Source of the DNA: Amycolatopsis sp. FDAARGOS 1241
Lineage (GTDB): Bacteria; Actinomycetota; Actinomycetes; Mycobacteriales; Pseudonocardiaceae
Direction of reading: 5' to 3'
Assembly: GCF_016889705.1 (NCBI RefSeq)
Contig: NZ_CP069526.1
Location: forward strand, 434,001 to 498,000
DNA: 64,000 bases
This document shows, one piece after another, positions 35,996-44,278 of this stretch. The notes beneath the pieces were generated by a model. That model was not told the origin of the DNA and did no database searches. It saw only the letters and a list, made by a program, of their open reading frames with translations. Made by a program: the position numbers and the translations under genes. The first letter of the stretch is position 1. The number at the start of each line of letters is the position of its first letter.

Positions 35996-36347
35996 CCCAC
36001 GCCGGGGCGCGCGTACCGCAACCACCCGGCCGACAAGTCGACCCCGACGGGCGCCACTCGAGTGCTGCCGCCGCCGAGCCGCTCGCCCACCATCTGCGCC
36101 TCGCACAGTGCATCAGTCCGCTGCCAGGGAGGAACGGCGTCATACCGGCCCGCGAGCTCGTTGAGCCGAACGGGTAGAAACGTTTGCTGCTTCGTCGACG
36201 ACTGGATCACCGTTACGCCAGCCCGGACAGGATCTTCGGGAGCCGCACCCACACTCGGTTGGCGTGTTTCATCTGGCGTGTTGTGCGGGGACCATAAGCA
36301 GTCCGAGACCAGACGAACCCGGTTGTGAAACCGAGAGAGGAAGTGAA
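35996..36347. other. Region between IS110 remnant and restriction gene
   Basis: No intact gene is supported in these 352 bp. The minus strand carries a protein-like stretch with ELAGRYDAVPPWQRTDALCE and VAPVGVDLSAGWLRYARPGV, without a recognised family or a complete reading frame; it may be a remnant. The last 40 bp hold the ribosome site of the downstream gene. Confidence 0.3.
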
Positions 36348-38894
36348 GTGGTCGCGGCACGCGAGACGACCTTGCAGGAGCTCCTGGAGGGATCGAAGCA
36401 ATACCAGGTTCCTCTGTACCAGCGAACGTACTCGTGGAAGAGCGGTCAGCTCGAGCGGCTGTGGGAGGACATCACGCAGCTGGCCAAGGACCGCGCTGAA
36501 GACCCGGAACTGACCCACTTCATGGGATCAGTGGTGCTCGCGCCCAGCCCGGCCAACGGCCCAACCGGGGTGCAGGAGTTCCTGGTGATCGACGGCCAGC
36601 AGCGCCTGACCACCTTGTCGATCCTCCTGTGTGCGATTCGGGACTACCGCGCCCAGCACGAGGATCCCGAGCACCAGGACCGGATCGACCAGCAGTACCT
36701 GATCAACAAGTGGAAGAAGCAGCGCCTGAAGCTCGTGCCGACCCAGGCCGATCGCGCCGCTTACCTGGCCTGCCTCAACTCCACCCCGCAAGCCGGTGGA
36801 AGCGACCGCATCGGCGCAGCCTACCGCTTCTTTTCGGCGCAACTCGCCGACACAGACGATCTTAACGATCCTGACGACATCGAGCGCATCGAGGACGCGG
36901 TGATCTCCGGGCTCGCGCTGGTGTCAGTGACCGCGCAACGCGGGGACAACGCACACCGGATCTTCGAATCGTTGAACAACACTGGTCTGAAGCTCACCCA
37001 GGCCGACTTGCTGCGGAATTACCTCTTCATGCGGTTGCCGACGCGTGGTGAAGCGGTCTACGAGTCGCTGTGGCTGCCCTTGCAGGCGGATCTGACCGTT
37101 GATCAGCTCGAACTCCTCTTCTGGCTGGACTTGGTGCAGCAAGACCCGAGGATCAAACAGACCGACACCTACGCCGGCCAGCAGCGGCGGCTGGATCGGA
37201 TGCGTACCGAGGAGGAGATCGAGGGGGAGGTCGCTCGGTTCGGCAGGCTCGGTGCATTCTTGCGGGCGATCCTCGATCCCACGCGTGAGCCGGATCCGGC
37301 CGTGCGGCACCGGCTGACTCGGCTCGGCGCGTGGGGAACCACGACGGTCTACCCGGTACTGCTGCACCTGCTCGACCGGCGTGACCGCGGCACGGCGACC
37401 TCCGCCGAGATCGCCACGGCGATGCTGCACTTGGAAAGCTACTTCGTCCGTCGCCTGCTCATCGGTCGCGCCACTGCCAGCATCAACCGCGTCCTGCTTT
37501 CGGCGGTGACCGAGATGAACACCGGCATCCCTGTCGACCAGGCTATCCGCAGCTACCTGTCCAGCGGCCGGAAGTACTACGCCGGCGACCGCGAGGTTCG
37601 GGCATCGGTGCGGTCCGTGCCCTACTACCTCAATGGGCGTCCCCACCAACGAGCGCTCGTGCTGCGATGGCTGGAGGAGACCTACGGCAGCAAAGAACCG
37701 GTCGACCTGGCCACCCTCACCATCGAACACGTCTTGCCTCAACGGCCCACCCCCGAGTGGCGGCAGATGCTGACGGAGGACCTCGAGCCCGGCGAGGATT
37801 TCCGGCAGCTGCACGAGTCGATCGTGCACACGTTGGGGAACCTCACTCTCACGGGCTACAACTCCGAGCTCAGCAACAGTCCCTTCTCGGTGAAGCGGCC
37901 CCAATTGGCCGGCAGCGGCGTGCGGATGAACCAAGAAATCGCCGTGAGGGAGCGGTGGGGGCGCCCACAGATCCACGAACGCGCCGACGCTCTCGCCGAT
38001 CGCGTGATCTCTGAATGGCCAGGGCCCACATCGCCCGATGGCGGCGCTCCCGAACCCGCGTGGGACGTGCTGGTCAAAGCCCTCGCCGAACTGCCGGCCG
38101 GCTCCTGGACCACTTACGGCGACCTCGCCGCTCTGATCGGCACCCACGCCGTGTCCGTGGGGCAGCGGCTCGCCACGACGGCCTCCATCCCGAATGCGCA
38201 CCGCGTACTCCAGTCCGACGGCAAGGTGTCACCGAACTTCGCCTGGCTCGACCCGCAACGGACCGACAAGCCGAGGGACCTGCTCGAAGCGGAAGGCGTG
38301 ACGTTCGACGGGCACGACCGAGCCAACCCCGAGCAGCGTGCGACCACGGAAGGCCTCGCCCTCCTCATCGGTGCGGAGGTACCGGAGCTGGTGCCCTACC
38401 CGGATCCGGGCCGGGCACCGGAACTGCGCGACCGCTTCCGCGAACAGCTGATCGACCGTCAAGGCCCAGAGGTGGCCGCAGCGGTGATCAAGGTGCTGCA
38501 GGCATGGGTCAAGACCGGTGGATACCTCGACTACGGCCTCGAGAACGAAACCTCGTGCTTCCTCATGTCCCGCGACAAAACCGACCCCGGCGGTAACATC
38601 TGGCCCGGGGCCGTATACCCCGGCGGCCGGTTCGAGGTCGTGTTCCAGCATCTCCGCACTCGACCACCATTCGACGACCCCACCCGCCGCGACGAGTTCC
38701 GGCGGCGCCTGAACGAGATCGACGGCATCGACCTACCCGAATCGAAGCTCGACAAGCGCCCGAGCTTCGACGTCGAGCTGCTGGCGGGCGCGTCGAAACG
38801 GGAGCAGCTCGTCGAGGTGCTGGAGTGGTTTCACGAACTGGCTCGTAACGGCCCACTGGTAGAGACCGACGACCGACGTCGTCAAGGAATTTGA
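36348..38894 (+). CDS. GmrSD-like (DUF262-DUF1524) restriction protein fused to an alkyltransferase-like domain
   Basis: An 848-residue protein starting at GTG 36348 (AGAGAGG at 36334-36340). Residues 1-230 are DUF262: VPLYQRTYSWKSGQLERLWED and the NTPase motif VIDGQQRLTTL with D82. Residues 370-550 are DUF1524, a His-Me-finger nuclease with TIEHVLPQ (H461) and LGNLTLTGYN (N498). These two domains make up GmrSD type IV restriction enzymes, which cut modified DNA. Residues 575-680 are an MGMT/Ada-type winged helix (GSWTTYGDLAAL at 586) whose reactive PCHR motif reads PNAHR (616-619), so it resembles non-catalytic alkyltransferase-like proteins. A final 150-residue domain contains GGYLDYGLENETSCFLM and FEVVFQHLRTRPPFDDP. 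No methylase partner is adjacent. Confidence 0.85.
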   Translation: MVAARETTLQELLEGSKQYQVPLYQRTYSWKSGQLERLWEDITQLAKDRAEDPELTHFMGSVVLAPSPANGPTGVQEFLVIDGQQRLTTLSILLCAIRDYRAQHEDPEHQDRIDQQYLINKWKKQRLKLVPTQADRAAYLACLNSTPQAGGSDRIGAAYRFFSAQLADTDDLNDPDDIERIEDAVISGLALVSVTAQRGDNAHRIFESLNNTGLKLTQADLLRNYLFMRLPTRGEAVYESLWLPLQADLTVDQLELLFWLDLVQQDPRIKQTDTYAGQQRRLDRMRTEEEIEGEVARFGRLGAFLRAILDPTREPDPAVRHRLTRLGAWGTTTVYPVLLHLLDRRDRGTATSAEIATAMLHLESYFVRRLLIGRATASINRVLLSAVTEMNTGIPVDQAIRSYLSSGRKYYAGDREVRASVRSVPYYLNGRPHQRALVLRWLEETYGSKEPVDLATLTIEHVLPQRPTPEWRQMLTEDLEPGEDFRQLHESIVHTLGNLTLTGYNSELSNSPFSVKRPQLAGSGVRMNQEIAVRERWGRPQIHERADALADRVISEWPGPTSPDGGAPEPAWDVLVKALAELPAGSWTTYGDLAALIGTHAVSVGQRLATTASIPNAHRVLQSDGKVSPNFAWLDPQRTDKPRDLLEAEGVTFDGHDRANPEQRATTEGLALLIGAEVPELVPYPDPGRAPELRDRFREQLIDRQGPEVAAAVIKVLQAWVKTGGYLDYGLENETSCFLMSRDKTDPGGNIWPGAVYPGGRFEVVFQHLRTRPPFDDPTRRDEFRRRLNEIDGIDLPESKLDKRPSFDVELLAGASKREQLVEVLEWFHELARNGPLVETDDRRRQGI

Positions 38895-39179
38895 CAAGCG
38901 CGGCGGGATGGACGTGCTGCGGCAAGGCGCGCGTGGCCGCGGTCGTCTGATCCGGCTCGCGTGCTTCTTTGCCCACGCGCACCCTCGCCGACGACGCCCT
39001 TGCCCGCCACGCACAGAACGGGTTGTCGATCATCGGTCAGGTCGCCTACTCCGCTGCGCCGAGTGATTATTCGTCAATCGAGTGAACCCTTGCTGGGTTC
39101 GGCAACCTCTGGCGTGCGGTCGGCGTGTGGCTCTTGGGTTCGCGGGGCGGTTCCCGCCTCGCCTGAAGAGGGGTACTGG

Positions 39180-39911
39180 ATGGCACAACCCGATGGGTAC
39201 TTCAAGGGCAAGGACGGCAAGATCCACCCGCGGCACGACCCGAAAGGCGGTGGAGGTGCCAAGGTGTTCGTTGCCGGAGTCGCGTTGGTTGCGGCAGTCG
39301 GTAGCGGGGGCGCGGTGTCTCTCGGCAGTGGTGCAGTCCTGGAGGGTGCAACCGGAGCCAGCGAGACGCTGCCAGGCAACCTTGCCGGCGACGTCGCAGA
39401 CAGCTTGCCTGGGCGTAGCCTGCGAGTTCGAAAGAGCGAGAGCCAAGAGTCGGCGCGCCGGGGCAAGCGAGACCAGGCGCTGTCGAAACTGAAGCTGAAG
39501 AACCTGAGGAAGACGGTCCGCCAGGAAGTCAATTGTCTGCTGGCAACCACCGGCAAGGTCCGCAACTACGTCGCTGAACATAGATGTACGTCGCTGGGTC
39601 GTGGGCTTTACGCTGTGGGAGACGGCCACGGCAACGCGGCGATCATCTCGGTAGCAAGGATGGGTTTTCCCACCAAGAGCCACGCCGCCGGCTGCGAACG
39701 GGTGGAAAAGGTGCAGGGCAGCGGCGACATCACCCCGCTGGGCGGCGAACTACTGGGACTTGCCGGCGTCCACTTCACGGGGCTGCACTTCGACTCCCGC
39801 TTGGACGGTGCCACGATGGTGGTCGCGGAAGCGGAAACGGCAACGGGACACATGGACAACGAAATGCTCGACACTCTCGCCGAGGTCTTCGTCTGGTTCC
39901 CGACCCTCTGA
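39180..39911 (+). CDS. Hypothetical protein with one membrane-like segment
   Basis: A 243-residue protein beginning MAQPDGYFKGKDGKIHPRHD, then a hydrophobic glycine-rich stretch (VFVAGVALVAAVGSGGAVSLG) and a basic linker rich in Lys/Arg. The C-terminal part (CTSLGRGLYAVGDGHGNAAI to FVWFPTL) looks like a compact domain, unrecognised. GAGGGG precedes ATG 39180. The Lys/Arg-rich middle and lower GC suggest an accessory gene. It lies between the restriction fusion and the tRNA integration site. Confidence 0.6.
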   Translation: MAQPDGYFKGKDGKIHPRHDPKGGGGAKVFVAGVALVAAVGSGGAVSLGSGAVLEGATGASETLPGNLAGDVADSLPGRSLRVRKSESQESARRGKRDQALSKLKLKNLRKTVRQEVNCLLATTGKVRNYVAEHRCTSLGRGLYAVGDGHGNAAIISVARMGFPTKSHAAGCERVEKVQGSGDITPLGGELLGLAGVHFTGLHFDSRLDGATMVVAEAETATGHMDNEMLDTLAEVFVWFPTL

Positions 39912-39951
39912 CCAGCGTCAAGGCCGCTGCGGCCAGGCGGGCTAATCGGCC

Positions 39952-40407
39952 ATGCGCGTTGCGCTCGGGACCCATATCGGCGAAGCTCAGCAACTCGTCC
40001 GGCGGGTCGACAACGTCGTCCGCCTCGGTGGGGCCACGCTCCGAATCCACCGGCTGTCGCTCGAGCGCGGCGAGACTTTGTGTTCGGCCGCCTGGTCGCC
40101 AATCGGCGCCCAGAATTTCTACGTCGATCTCGGTCACGCTTACCATTTCGCAGACCGGAAACGAGACCTTCCGTGGTCGTGCGCGCACGATGTTGCCCTG
40201 ACGAGGGTGCGCGTGTCGTTGTCACCGCGTTCGGTAATCGCTGCGGCGCGATACGCTTGGCCGGCATCGAGACGGTCTGCCATTCAGCGAGCGTTGCTGC
40301 GCCGCTTAGGAGACGAGGTTCTGGTAGTCGGTCGTGAGGTACTTGTCCGCGCGGTGGATCGGCGTACGGACGTGCAGGTTGTACCTGCCCCACTCGAGAT
40401 TTTCTGA
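39952..40407 (+). CDS. Possible small protein of unknown function
   Basis: A 151-codon frame from ATG 39952. The first 75 residues (MRVALGTHIGEAQQLVRRVD, NFYVDLGHAYHFADR) have plausible composition and GC-rich third positions; the rest is less convincing. No ribosome site or family is recognised. The opposite strand of 39775-40188 also reads as plausible protein, so either could be real or both remnants. Confidence 0.3.
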   Translation: MRVALGTHIGEAQQLVRRVDNVVRLGGATLRIHRLSLERGETLCSAAWSPIGAQNFYVDLGHAYHFADRKRDLPWSCAHDVALTRVRVSLSPRSVIAAARYAWPASRRSAIQRALLRRLGDEVLVVGREVLVRAVDRRTDVQVVPAPLEIF

Positions 40408-40895
40408 CGCTATGCGTTGGGATCCGCGGGTGTTCGTCGGCCGAGCGTTGAGGGCGGCAGCGCTGTGGTCGTCACCGTGAACATCACAGGCGGCAGCGTG
40501 GCGGTCCACGGCGTCCGCCGATCCGCGCCAATTGATCTCCGACATCCGCAATGCGTCTTCGCTGGAGGAAGGCGCCGCTGCCGAGGCTGGGCACACCTGA
40601 TTGCCACGACGTCATCCGGCTACGTCGAACAACTGCCGCGGAAGGATAGGCCCCCGATCTGGGCGTGGCCGTGGTGCCGTGGACTGCGGGCCGGCTATCC
40701 CGATCGTCGCCAAGGCGACGCTACCGCACGCCGACGTGCCGCACCCCGCCCACGAGCCCCGCCGCGGTTGTCGGCACTGCTTTCACGGACCTGGCGTGGA
40801 TCACCACTTCCTTCGCCGCGGACCCGGACCGGCGTGACCTGTAGCGGGCTGAGCTGGGGACTGGTACTTCGTGGGATGCTAAAGTAGGGCCGAAC
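40408..40895. other. Gene-free region before tRNA-Arg
   Basis: No supported gene in 488 bp. A possible -10 element (taaagt at 40880-40885) lies just before the tRNA. The remainder shows no family similarity or repeat that I can see. Confidence 0.5.
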
Positions 40896-40968
40896 GCCCT
40901 CGTAGCTCAGGGGATAGAGCACCGCTCTCCTAAAGCGGGTGTCGCAGGTTCGAATCCTGCCGGGGGCA
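40896..40968 (+). tRNA. tRNA-Arg (anticodon CCU)
   Basis: The cloverleaf folds fully: acceptor stem GCCCTCG with CGGGGGC (one G-T pair), D arm GCTC...GAGC, anticodon stem CCGCT/AGCGG with loop CTCCTAA giving CCU, variable loop GTGTC and T arm GCAGG/CCTGC with TTCGAAT. The CCA end is not encoded. The 3' half of this gene is the attachment site of the adjacent integrative element, and its sequence is restored intact on integration. Confidence 0.97.
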
Positions 40969-40970
40969 CA
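40924..40970 (+). repeat. attL: 47-bp core repeat inside tRNA-Arg
   Basis: Identical over 47 bp to 54062-54108; the flanking bases differ on both sides (c/a before, g/a after). It covers the anticodon loop to the tRNA 3' end plus two bases, the usual crossover region for tyrosine integrases using tRNA genes. Confidence 0.95.
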
Positions 40971-40985
40971 GTGAGCGACCTGCAT

Positions 40986-41029
40986 AAAGTCGCCCTTGAC
41001 CAGCGAAGACGCCGGTCAAGGGCGACTTT
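40986..41029. terminator. Strong hairpin just downstream of tRNA-Arg, inside the element
   Basis: Arms 40986-41001 and 41014-41029 (aaagtcgcccttgacc and its complement) pair perfectly over 16 bp with a 12-nt loop and end in TTT. It lies 18 nt after the tRNA end and, being symmetrical, also faces the end of the integrase gene. It belongs to the element, not to the original chromosome. Confidence 0.75.
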
Positions 41030-41107
41030 GTTATGTGCGGCTGAGAGCACGTCCGAGCGGTGTCTTGCGGCTCAGCGTGCCGAGGACGTGCCGAAGCTCT
41101 GCCGTCC

Positions 41108-42517
41108 TCAACCGTGCCCGAGTGCACGCTGGACCTTCGCCTTGGACACGCGGTCCCGCCCGTCGAGGCACTTCGCGTAGACCTGCAGGAGGACCTCGAC
41201 CGAGTGTCCGGCCCACTCGGCTACCTCAGTTGGGTCCATGCCAGCGTTCAGCCATGTAGAGACGGCTGCGTGCCGAAGGTCGTACGGGCGACCGGCCAGC
41301 GGGGTTGCAGCGACAGGCTTCGTAAACGTGGCCTCGCGCGCGGCGCGCCACACTCTGTGCCACGTGATGGCGGGAACCTCCCCGCCCGCATCGCCAACGA
41401 ACAGTTCGCCCTCGGGGCCGGTCCCGAACTGGTCGAGGTGCTCGCGCAGGATCGCCGTGAGTTCCGGCGGACATGGCGCCGAGCGACCCTCGCCTTGTTC
41501 ACGATGCTTGAGACCACGGCGGTCTCGCGGTCTACCGCTGTCGGTCCAGGCGCTTCCCGCGTGCGGGGTTGCTTCGTCGACATAGATTTCTCCCCAGTCG
41601 TGAACCCATTCCTGTCGTTCGTCGTTCCATTTCGGGTCGGGCAGTATGAGGTTGTCCACGTTCAGGTTCACCGCCTCTTCCGGTCGTAGCCCCGCGAAAT
41701 ACATCGCTGCGTAGCACGCGTACAGGCGCTTGCCGCTTCGCCTCGTCGTCCTGACCTCCCGAAGCAGGGTTCTCACCTGAATCGGGTTTGCGACGCGTCG
41801 CCGATCGATCGCACGGGATGGCTTAGGTGCAGTCCACTTGATTTCACGTACCGGGTTGGTCGTGAGCCAGCCCCGTTCGACGCAGTAGCTGAGGAAGTTG
41901 TTAAGGATCATTCGACGCTGCCGGGCGACGCTACGAGCGAGAGGCTTGCCATCCAATTTCGATACGACCGAGTCGTGAAGTTTGCGCGCGGTCTCGGGGT
42001 CCAGGACCTGGGAAAGCGGTGCGGTGTGCCGCTTGATCCACCGAATAGTGCCGTCGATGTCGTCCGGCTTCCCCTCCTGCTCTCGCCGTGGTGTGTTGAG
42101 TATCCAGTTGTTGAGCGCCGACCGGATCAGCGCAATCTTGGGCTTGCCCGGTTCGTCGTCGAGCATCACCACCGTGGCCGGGGTCAGTGATTCTACGATC
42201 GTTTTCCGGTATGTTGCTGCCGCCTTCGGCCACTTCATATCGACGTACTGACAGACTGCCTGGTACCACGACAACGAATTAGACTGGCGTGCCATCGAAA
42301 CCGGAAGCCCGTCAGTTAGCCGAAACGCCTCGCCTCGACTAGCGGCCGATTGAAGATCTGAACGGAAACTGTTCGCAAGTCCGCGATGCGTGAATGGCTC
42401 TTTGAAAGGTGGAAGCTTGGCCACCTTCCAGCGTACCCAGTACGTCGTCTTACGCTTTCCATGGTAGACGTCGATGCTCCAGATTCGGACATCGAAAGTG
42501 GTTTCGGGGTAGGTCAA
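41108..42517 (-). CDS. int: Tyrosine-recombinase integrase of the AICE
   Basis: A 469-residue tyrosine integrase. Catalytic residues are visible: R278 in AGLRPEEAVNL, R415 in YDLRHAAVSTW, H438 in WAGHSVEVLLQVY and the nucleophile Y447. The first HXXR histidine is replaced by tyrosine (YDLR), seen in some actinomycete integrases. The N-terminal half contains a SAM-like core-binding domain with extra helices. It recombines the tRNA-Arg site with the element's att. Its ATG overlaps the excisionase stop as ATGA, so the two are co-translated. Confidence 0.95.
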   Translation of the reverse strand: MTYPETTFDVRIWSIDVYHGKRKTTYWVRWKVAKLPPFKEPFTHRGLANSFRSDLQSAASRGEAFRLTDGLPVSMARQSNSLSWYQAVCQYVDMKWPKAAATYRKTIVESLTPATVVMLDDEPGKPKIALIRSALNNWILNTPRREQEGKPDDIDGTIRWIKRHTAPLSQVLDPETARKLHDSVVSKLDGKPLARSVARQRRMILNNFLSYCVERGWLTTNPVREIKWTAPKPSRAIDRRRVANPIQVRTLLREVRTTRRSGKRLYACYAAMYFAGLRPEEAVNLNVDNLILPDPKWNDERQEWVHDWGEIYVDEATPHAGSAWTDSGRPRDRRGLKHREQGEGRSAPCPPELTAILREHLDQFGTGPEGELFVGDAGGEVPAITWHRVWRAAREATFTKPVAATPLAGRPYDLRHAAVSTWLNAGMDPTEVAEWAGHSVEVLLQVYAKCLDGRDRVSKAKVQRALGHG

Positions 42518-42702
42518 GCTGCGGCCTCCTCGCGTTCTTCAAGCCAGCGGTCGTACTCAGTACGCCGAATTCGGATGTCGCCGTTGGGTAGTTTTATGCA
42601 GCGTGGCGCCCTCCCCTTTGCCTTCCATTCATGGAAGGTTCGTCGCGAAATTCCAAGGTCGTCGCAGATGTCGGCAATGGTGAGGTGGCGTTGGGTAGCC
42701 AT
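42514..42702 (-). CDS. xis: Excisionase (MerR-like HTH)
   Basis: A 62-residue winged-helix protein, LTIADICDDLGISRRTFHEW followed by the wing and RIRRTEYDRWLEE, typical of AICE excisionases (HTH_17 family). It assists excision by bending DNA at the att sites and is coupled to the integrase gene by an ATGA overlap. A 184-bp gap separates it from the replication gene upstream. Confidence 0.92.
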   Translation of the reverse strand: MATQRHLTIADICDDLGISRRTFHEWKAKGRAPRCIKLPNGDIRIRRTEYDRWLEEREEAAA

Positions 42703-42770
42703 GTGTTCGTCTCCCTGGGGTAACGGGTTAGCGGTGGCGGGTAACGCGCATGGGTGCCTCCTGAGGTCGG

Positions 42771-43015
42771 GTAGCGAGAGACCGCTACACGGGCTGGCTG
42801 GACTTGTCCGCTACTGCCGCTACTGCCGCTACCTGCCTGGTCAGAGCGGTAGCGGATACGGAGGCGGTAGCGGCTACATCCGCTACCTACGCCGCCGGAC
42901 CGGGCGGAGACTCGCTGGCGGTAGCGTTCGTATCCGCTACCGCCCCGGCGTCCGCTACCGCGGTGACCTGCGAAGTAGCGGAGGTAGCGGCAGTAGCGCT
43001 TGTGGGCAGGTAGCG
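42771..43015. repeat. Iteron-like field of GTAGCG/CGCTAC hexamers
   Basis: The hexamer GTAGCG or its complement CGCTAC occurs 15 times in 245 bp, mostly within GGTAGCGG/CCGCTAC units on both strands: 42771, 42783, 42809, 42818, 42827, 42849, 42867, 42881, 42921, 42935, 42953, 42975, 42984, 42993 and 43010. The first eight lie in the gap after the DUF3631 gene (42703-42886) and the rest inside its 3' end, where they encode an Ala/Thr/Ser-rich tail. Clustered short repeats next to replication genes are typical of replication origins, so this is a candidate ori. Confidence 0.7.
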
Positions 43016-44278
43016 GCTCCAGGCGTCGGCGAGCCCGCCTTCGCCGTGGACGTAGTAGCCCTTGGGGACCTTCGCCTTGCCGCCGCCAGGGTCCTTCCGC
43101 TTGAGGTTCTTGCTGGTGATCCCGTAGGGCTCGAGTTCCTTCGCGAGCCGGCGGGAGTCGAGCTCCTTACCGTGGCCGTCGAGGTCGCCCCACGGTGCTT
43201 CGTCGAGTTCGCACAGCGCGGTGAGGATTTCGGCGGTGGTCATGTCGGTGACGCCGCGGGCCGCGAAGAGGTCTCGCAGGTCGGCGAGCAGCCGAATGCG
43301 GAGCCCGCCGCCCTTGCGGTCGACGTTGGCCGCGGCGACGAAGTGCGAGCAGGCGGCGCGAGCGGTGGTGGGCCAGTGGTCGCCGGCGGCGTCGGCGATG
43401 GCGATGAGCGGTCGCCAGATCTCGGCCGATCGGTCCCGGACGCCTTCGGGCATGTCGGGGCGGCCGCGGCTGATCTTGTCGGTGACGGTGTCGATCCACG
43501 CGGCCAGTTGCTCGCGCAGCGGGCGGGCTTCGGCCTCTACGTCCTCCTCCCAGAACTCCTCCACTTCCTCGTCCTCGCGGCGGCGCTGCATGTGGATGGT
43601 GATGGCGCGGGTGGTGATGGTGTCGGGCATGTTCCCGGCGATGCCAGCGAGCGCGACCGGCGCGTAGACCGGGAACCGCTGGACCTTCATCGCGCGGGCG
43701 TCGCCGACGCACCGCGCCACGGTGGCGGACCGCTTGTAGCCGGCGTTGAGCAGGCCGCGCAGGTCTTCGTTGTTGCCGCCGGTCTTCGGGCTGAAGATCG
43801 TGTCCACCTCGTCGAACAGGATCGTGATCGGCCCGTCGTTGACCATGCGGAACAACGCGGCGGTGGTGGCGGACATGGTCATCTCCGGTGCCCGCACGAG
43901 GTGCTGCGCGACCTCCAGCACGCGTGTCTTGCCGCTGCCGGGCTCCACACTGGACAGGATCAGCCGCGGTGTGACGTAGAAGTGGTCTGCGGCGTGGGTG
44001 TGGGCGTACCAGAGCGCGAGCATGGGCGCGCAGTGCTCGGACGGGAACAGGTTGAACCGCAACACGAAGTCCCGCACCCGGTCCAGGACCTCGTGCCCGG
44101 GCACCGTGGTGGCGTGCGCCGCGCGCCAGACGTTCTGGCAGTTCTCCGAGCAGAAGTCGTCGGAGGGTGAGGTGTCGAGCGCGCGGCCGCACTGACAGCA
44201 CGCGCCGCCACCTTCGGCGGCAACGGGAGCACCGATCGCCGCGTCGATCGCGGACACGGTGCTGTCCACACTGGTCAT
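42887..44278 (-). CDS. DUF3631 ATPase/helicase-like replication protein of the AICE
   Basis: A 463-residue P-loop protein: a zinc-finger-like start (CCQCGRALD and FCSENC), Walker A EPGSGKT at 112-118, Walker B ITILFDEVD, and a C-terminal DUF3631 domain (IWRPLIAIADAAGDHWP). It is the usual partner of prim-pol in AICE replication and probably unwinds or loads at the origin. The last 45 residues are a low-complexity Ala/Thr/Ser tail that exists because the DNA is an iteron field. The ATG overlaps the prim-pol stop by one base (TAATG). Confidence 0.88.
   Translation of the reverse strand: MTSVDSTVSAIDAAIGAPVAAEGGGACCQCGRALDTSPSDDFCSENCQNVWRAAHATTVPGHEVLDRVRDFVLRFNLFPSEHCAPMLALWYAHTHAADHFYVTPRLILSSVEPGSGKTRVLEVAQHLVRAPEMTMSATTAALFRMVNDGPITILFDEVDTIFSPKTGGNNEDLRGLLNAGYKRSATVARCVGDARAMKVQRFPVYAPVALAGIAGNMPDTITTRAITIHMQRRREDEEVEEFWEEDVEAEARPLREQLAAWIDTVTDKISRGRPDMPEGVRDRSAEIWRPLIAIADAAGDHWPTTARAACSHFVAAANVDRKGGGLRIRLLADLRDLFAARGVTDMTTAEILTALCELDEAPWGDLDGHGKELDSRRLAKELEPYGITSKNLKRKDPGGGKAKVPKGYYVHGEGGLADAWSRYLPTSATAATSATSQVTAVADAGAVADTNATASESPPGPAA

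Noticed and set aside
39775..40188. Minus-strand small gene (protein-like stretch with VSVTEIDVEILGADWRPGG)
   Set aside because: It competes with a plus-strand frame of similar quality, overlaps the end of the upstream gene, and has no supporting start signal or family.
42771..43015. Possible CRISPR array
   Set aside because: The repeat is only 6-8 bp, occurs in both orientations at irregular spacing and partly inside a gene; there are no cas genes.
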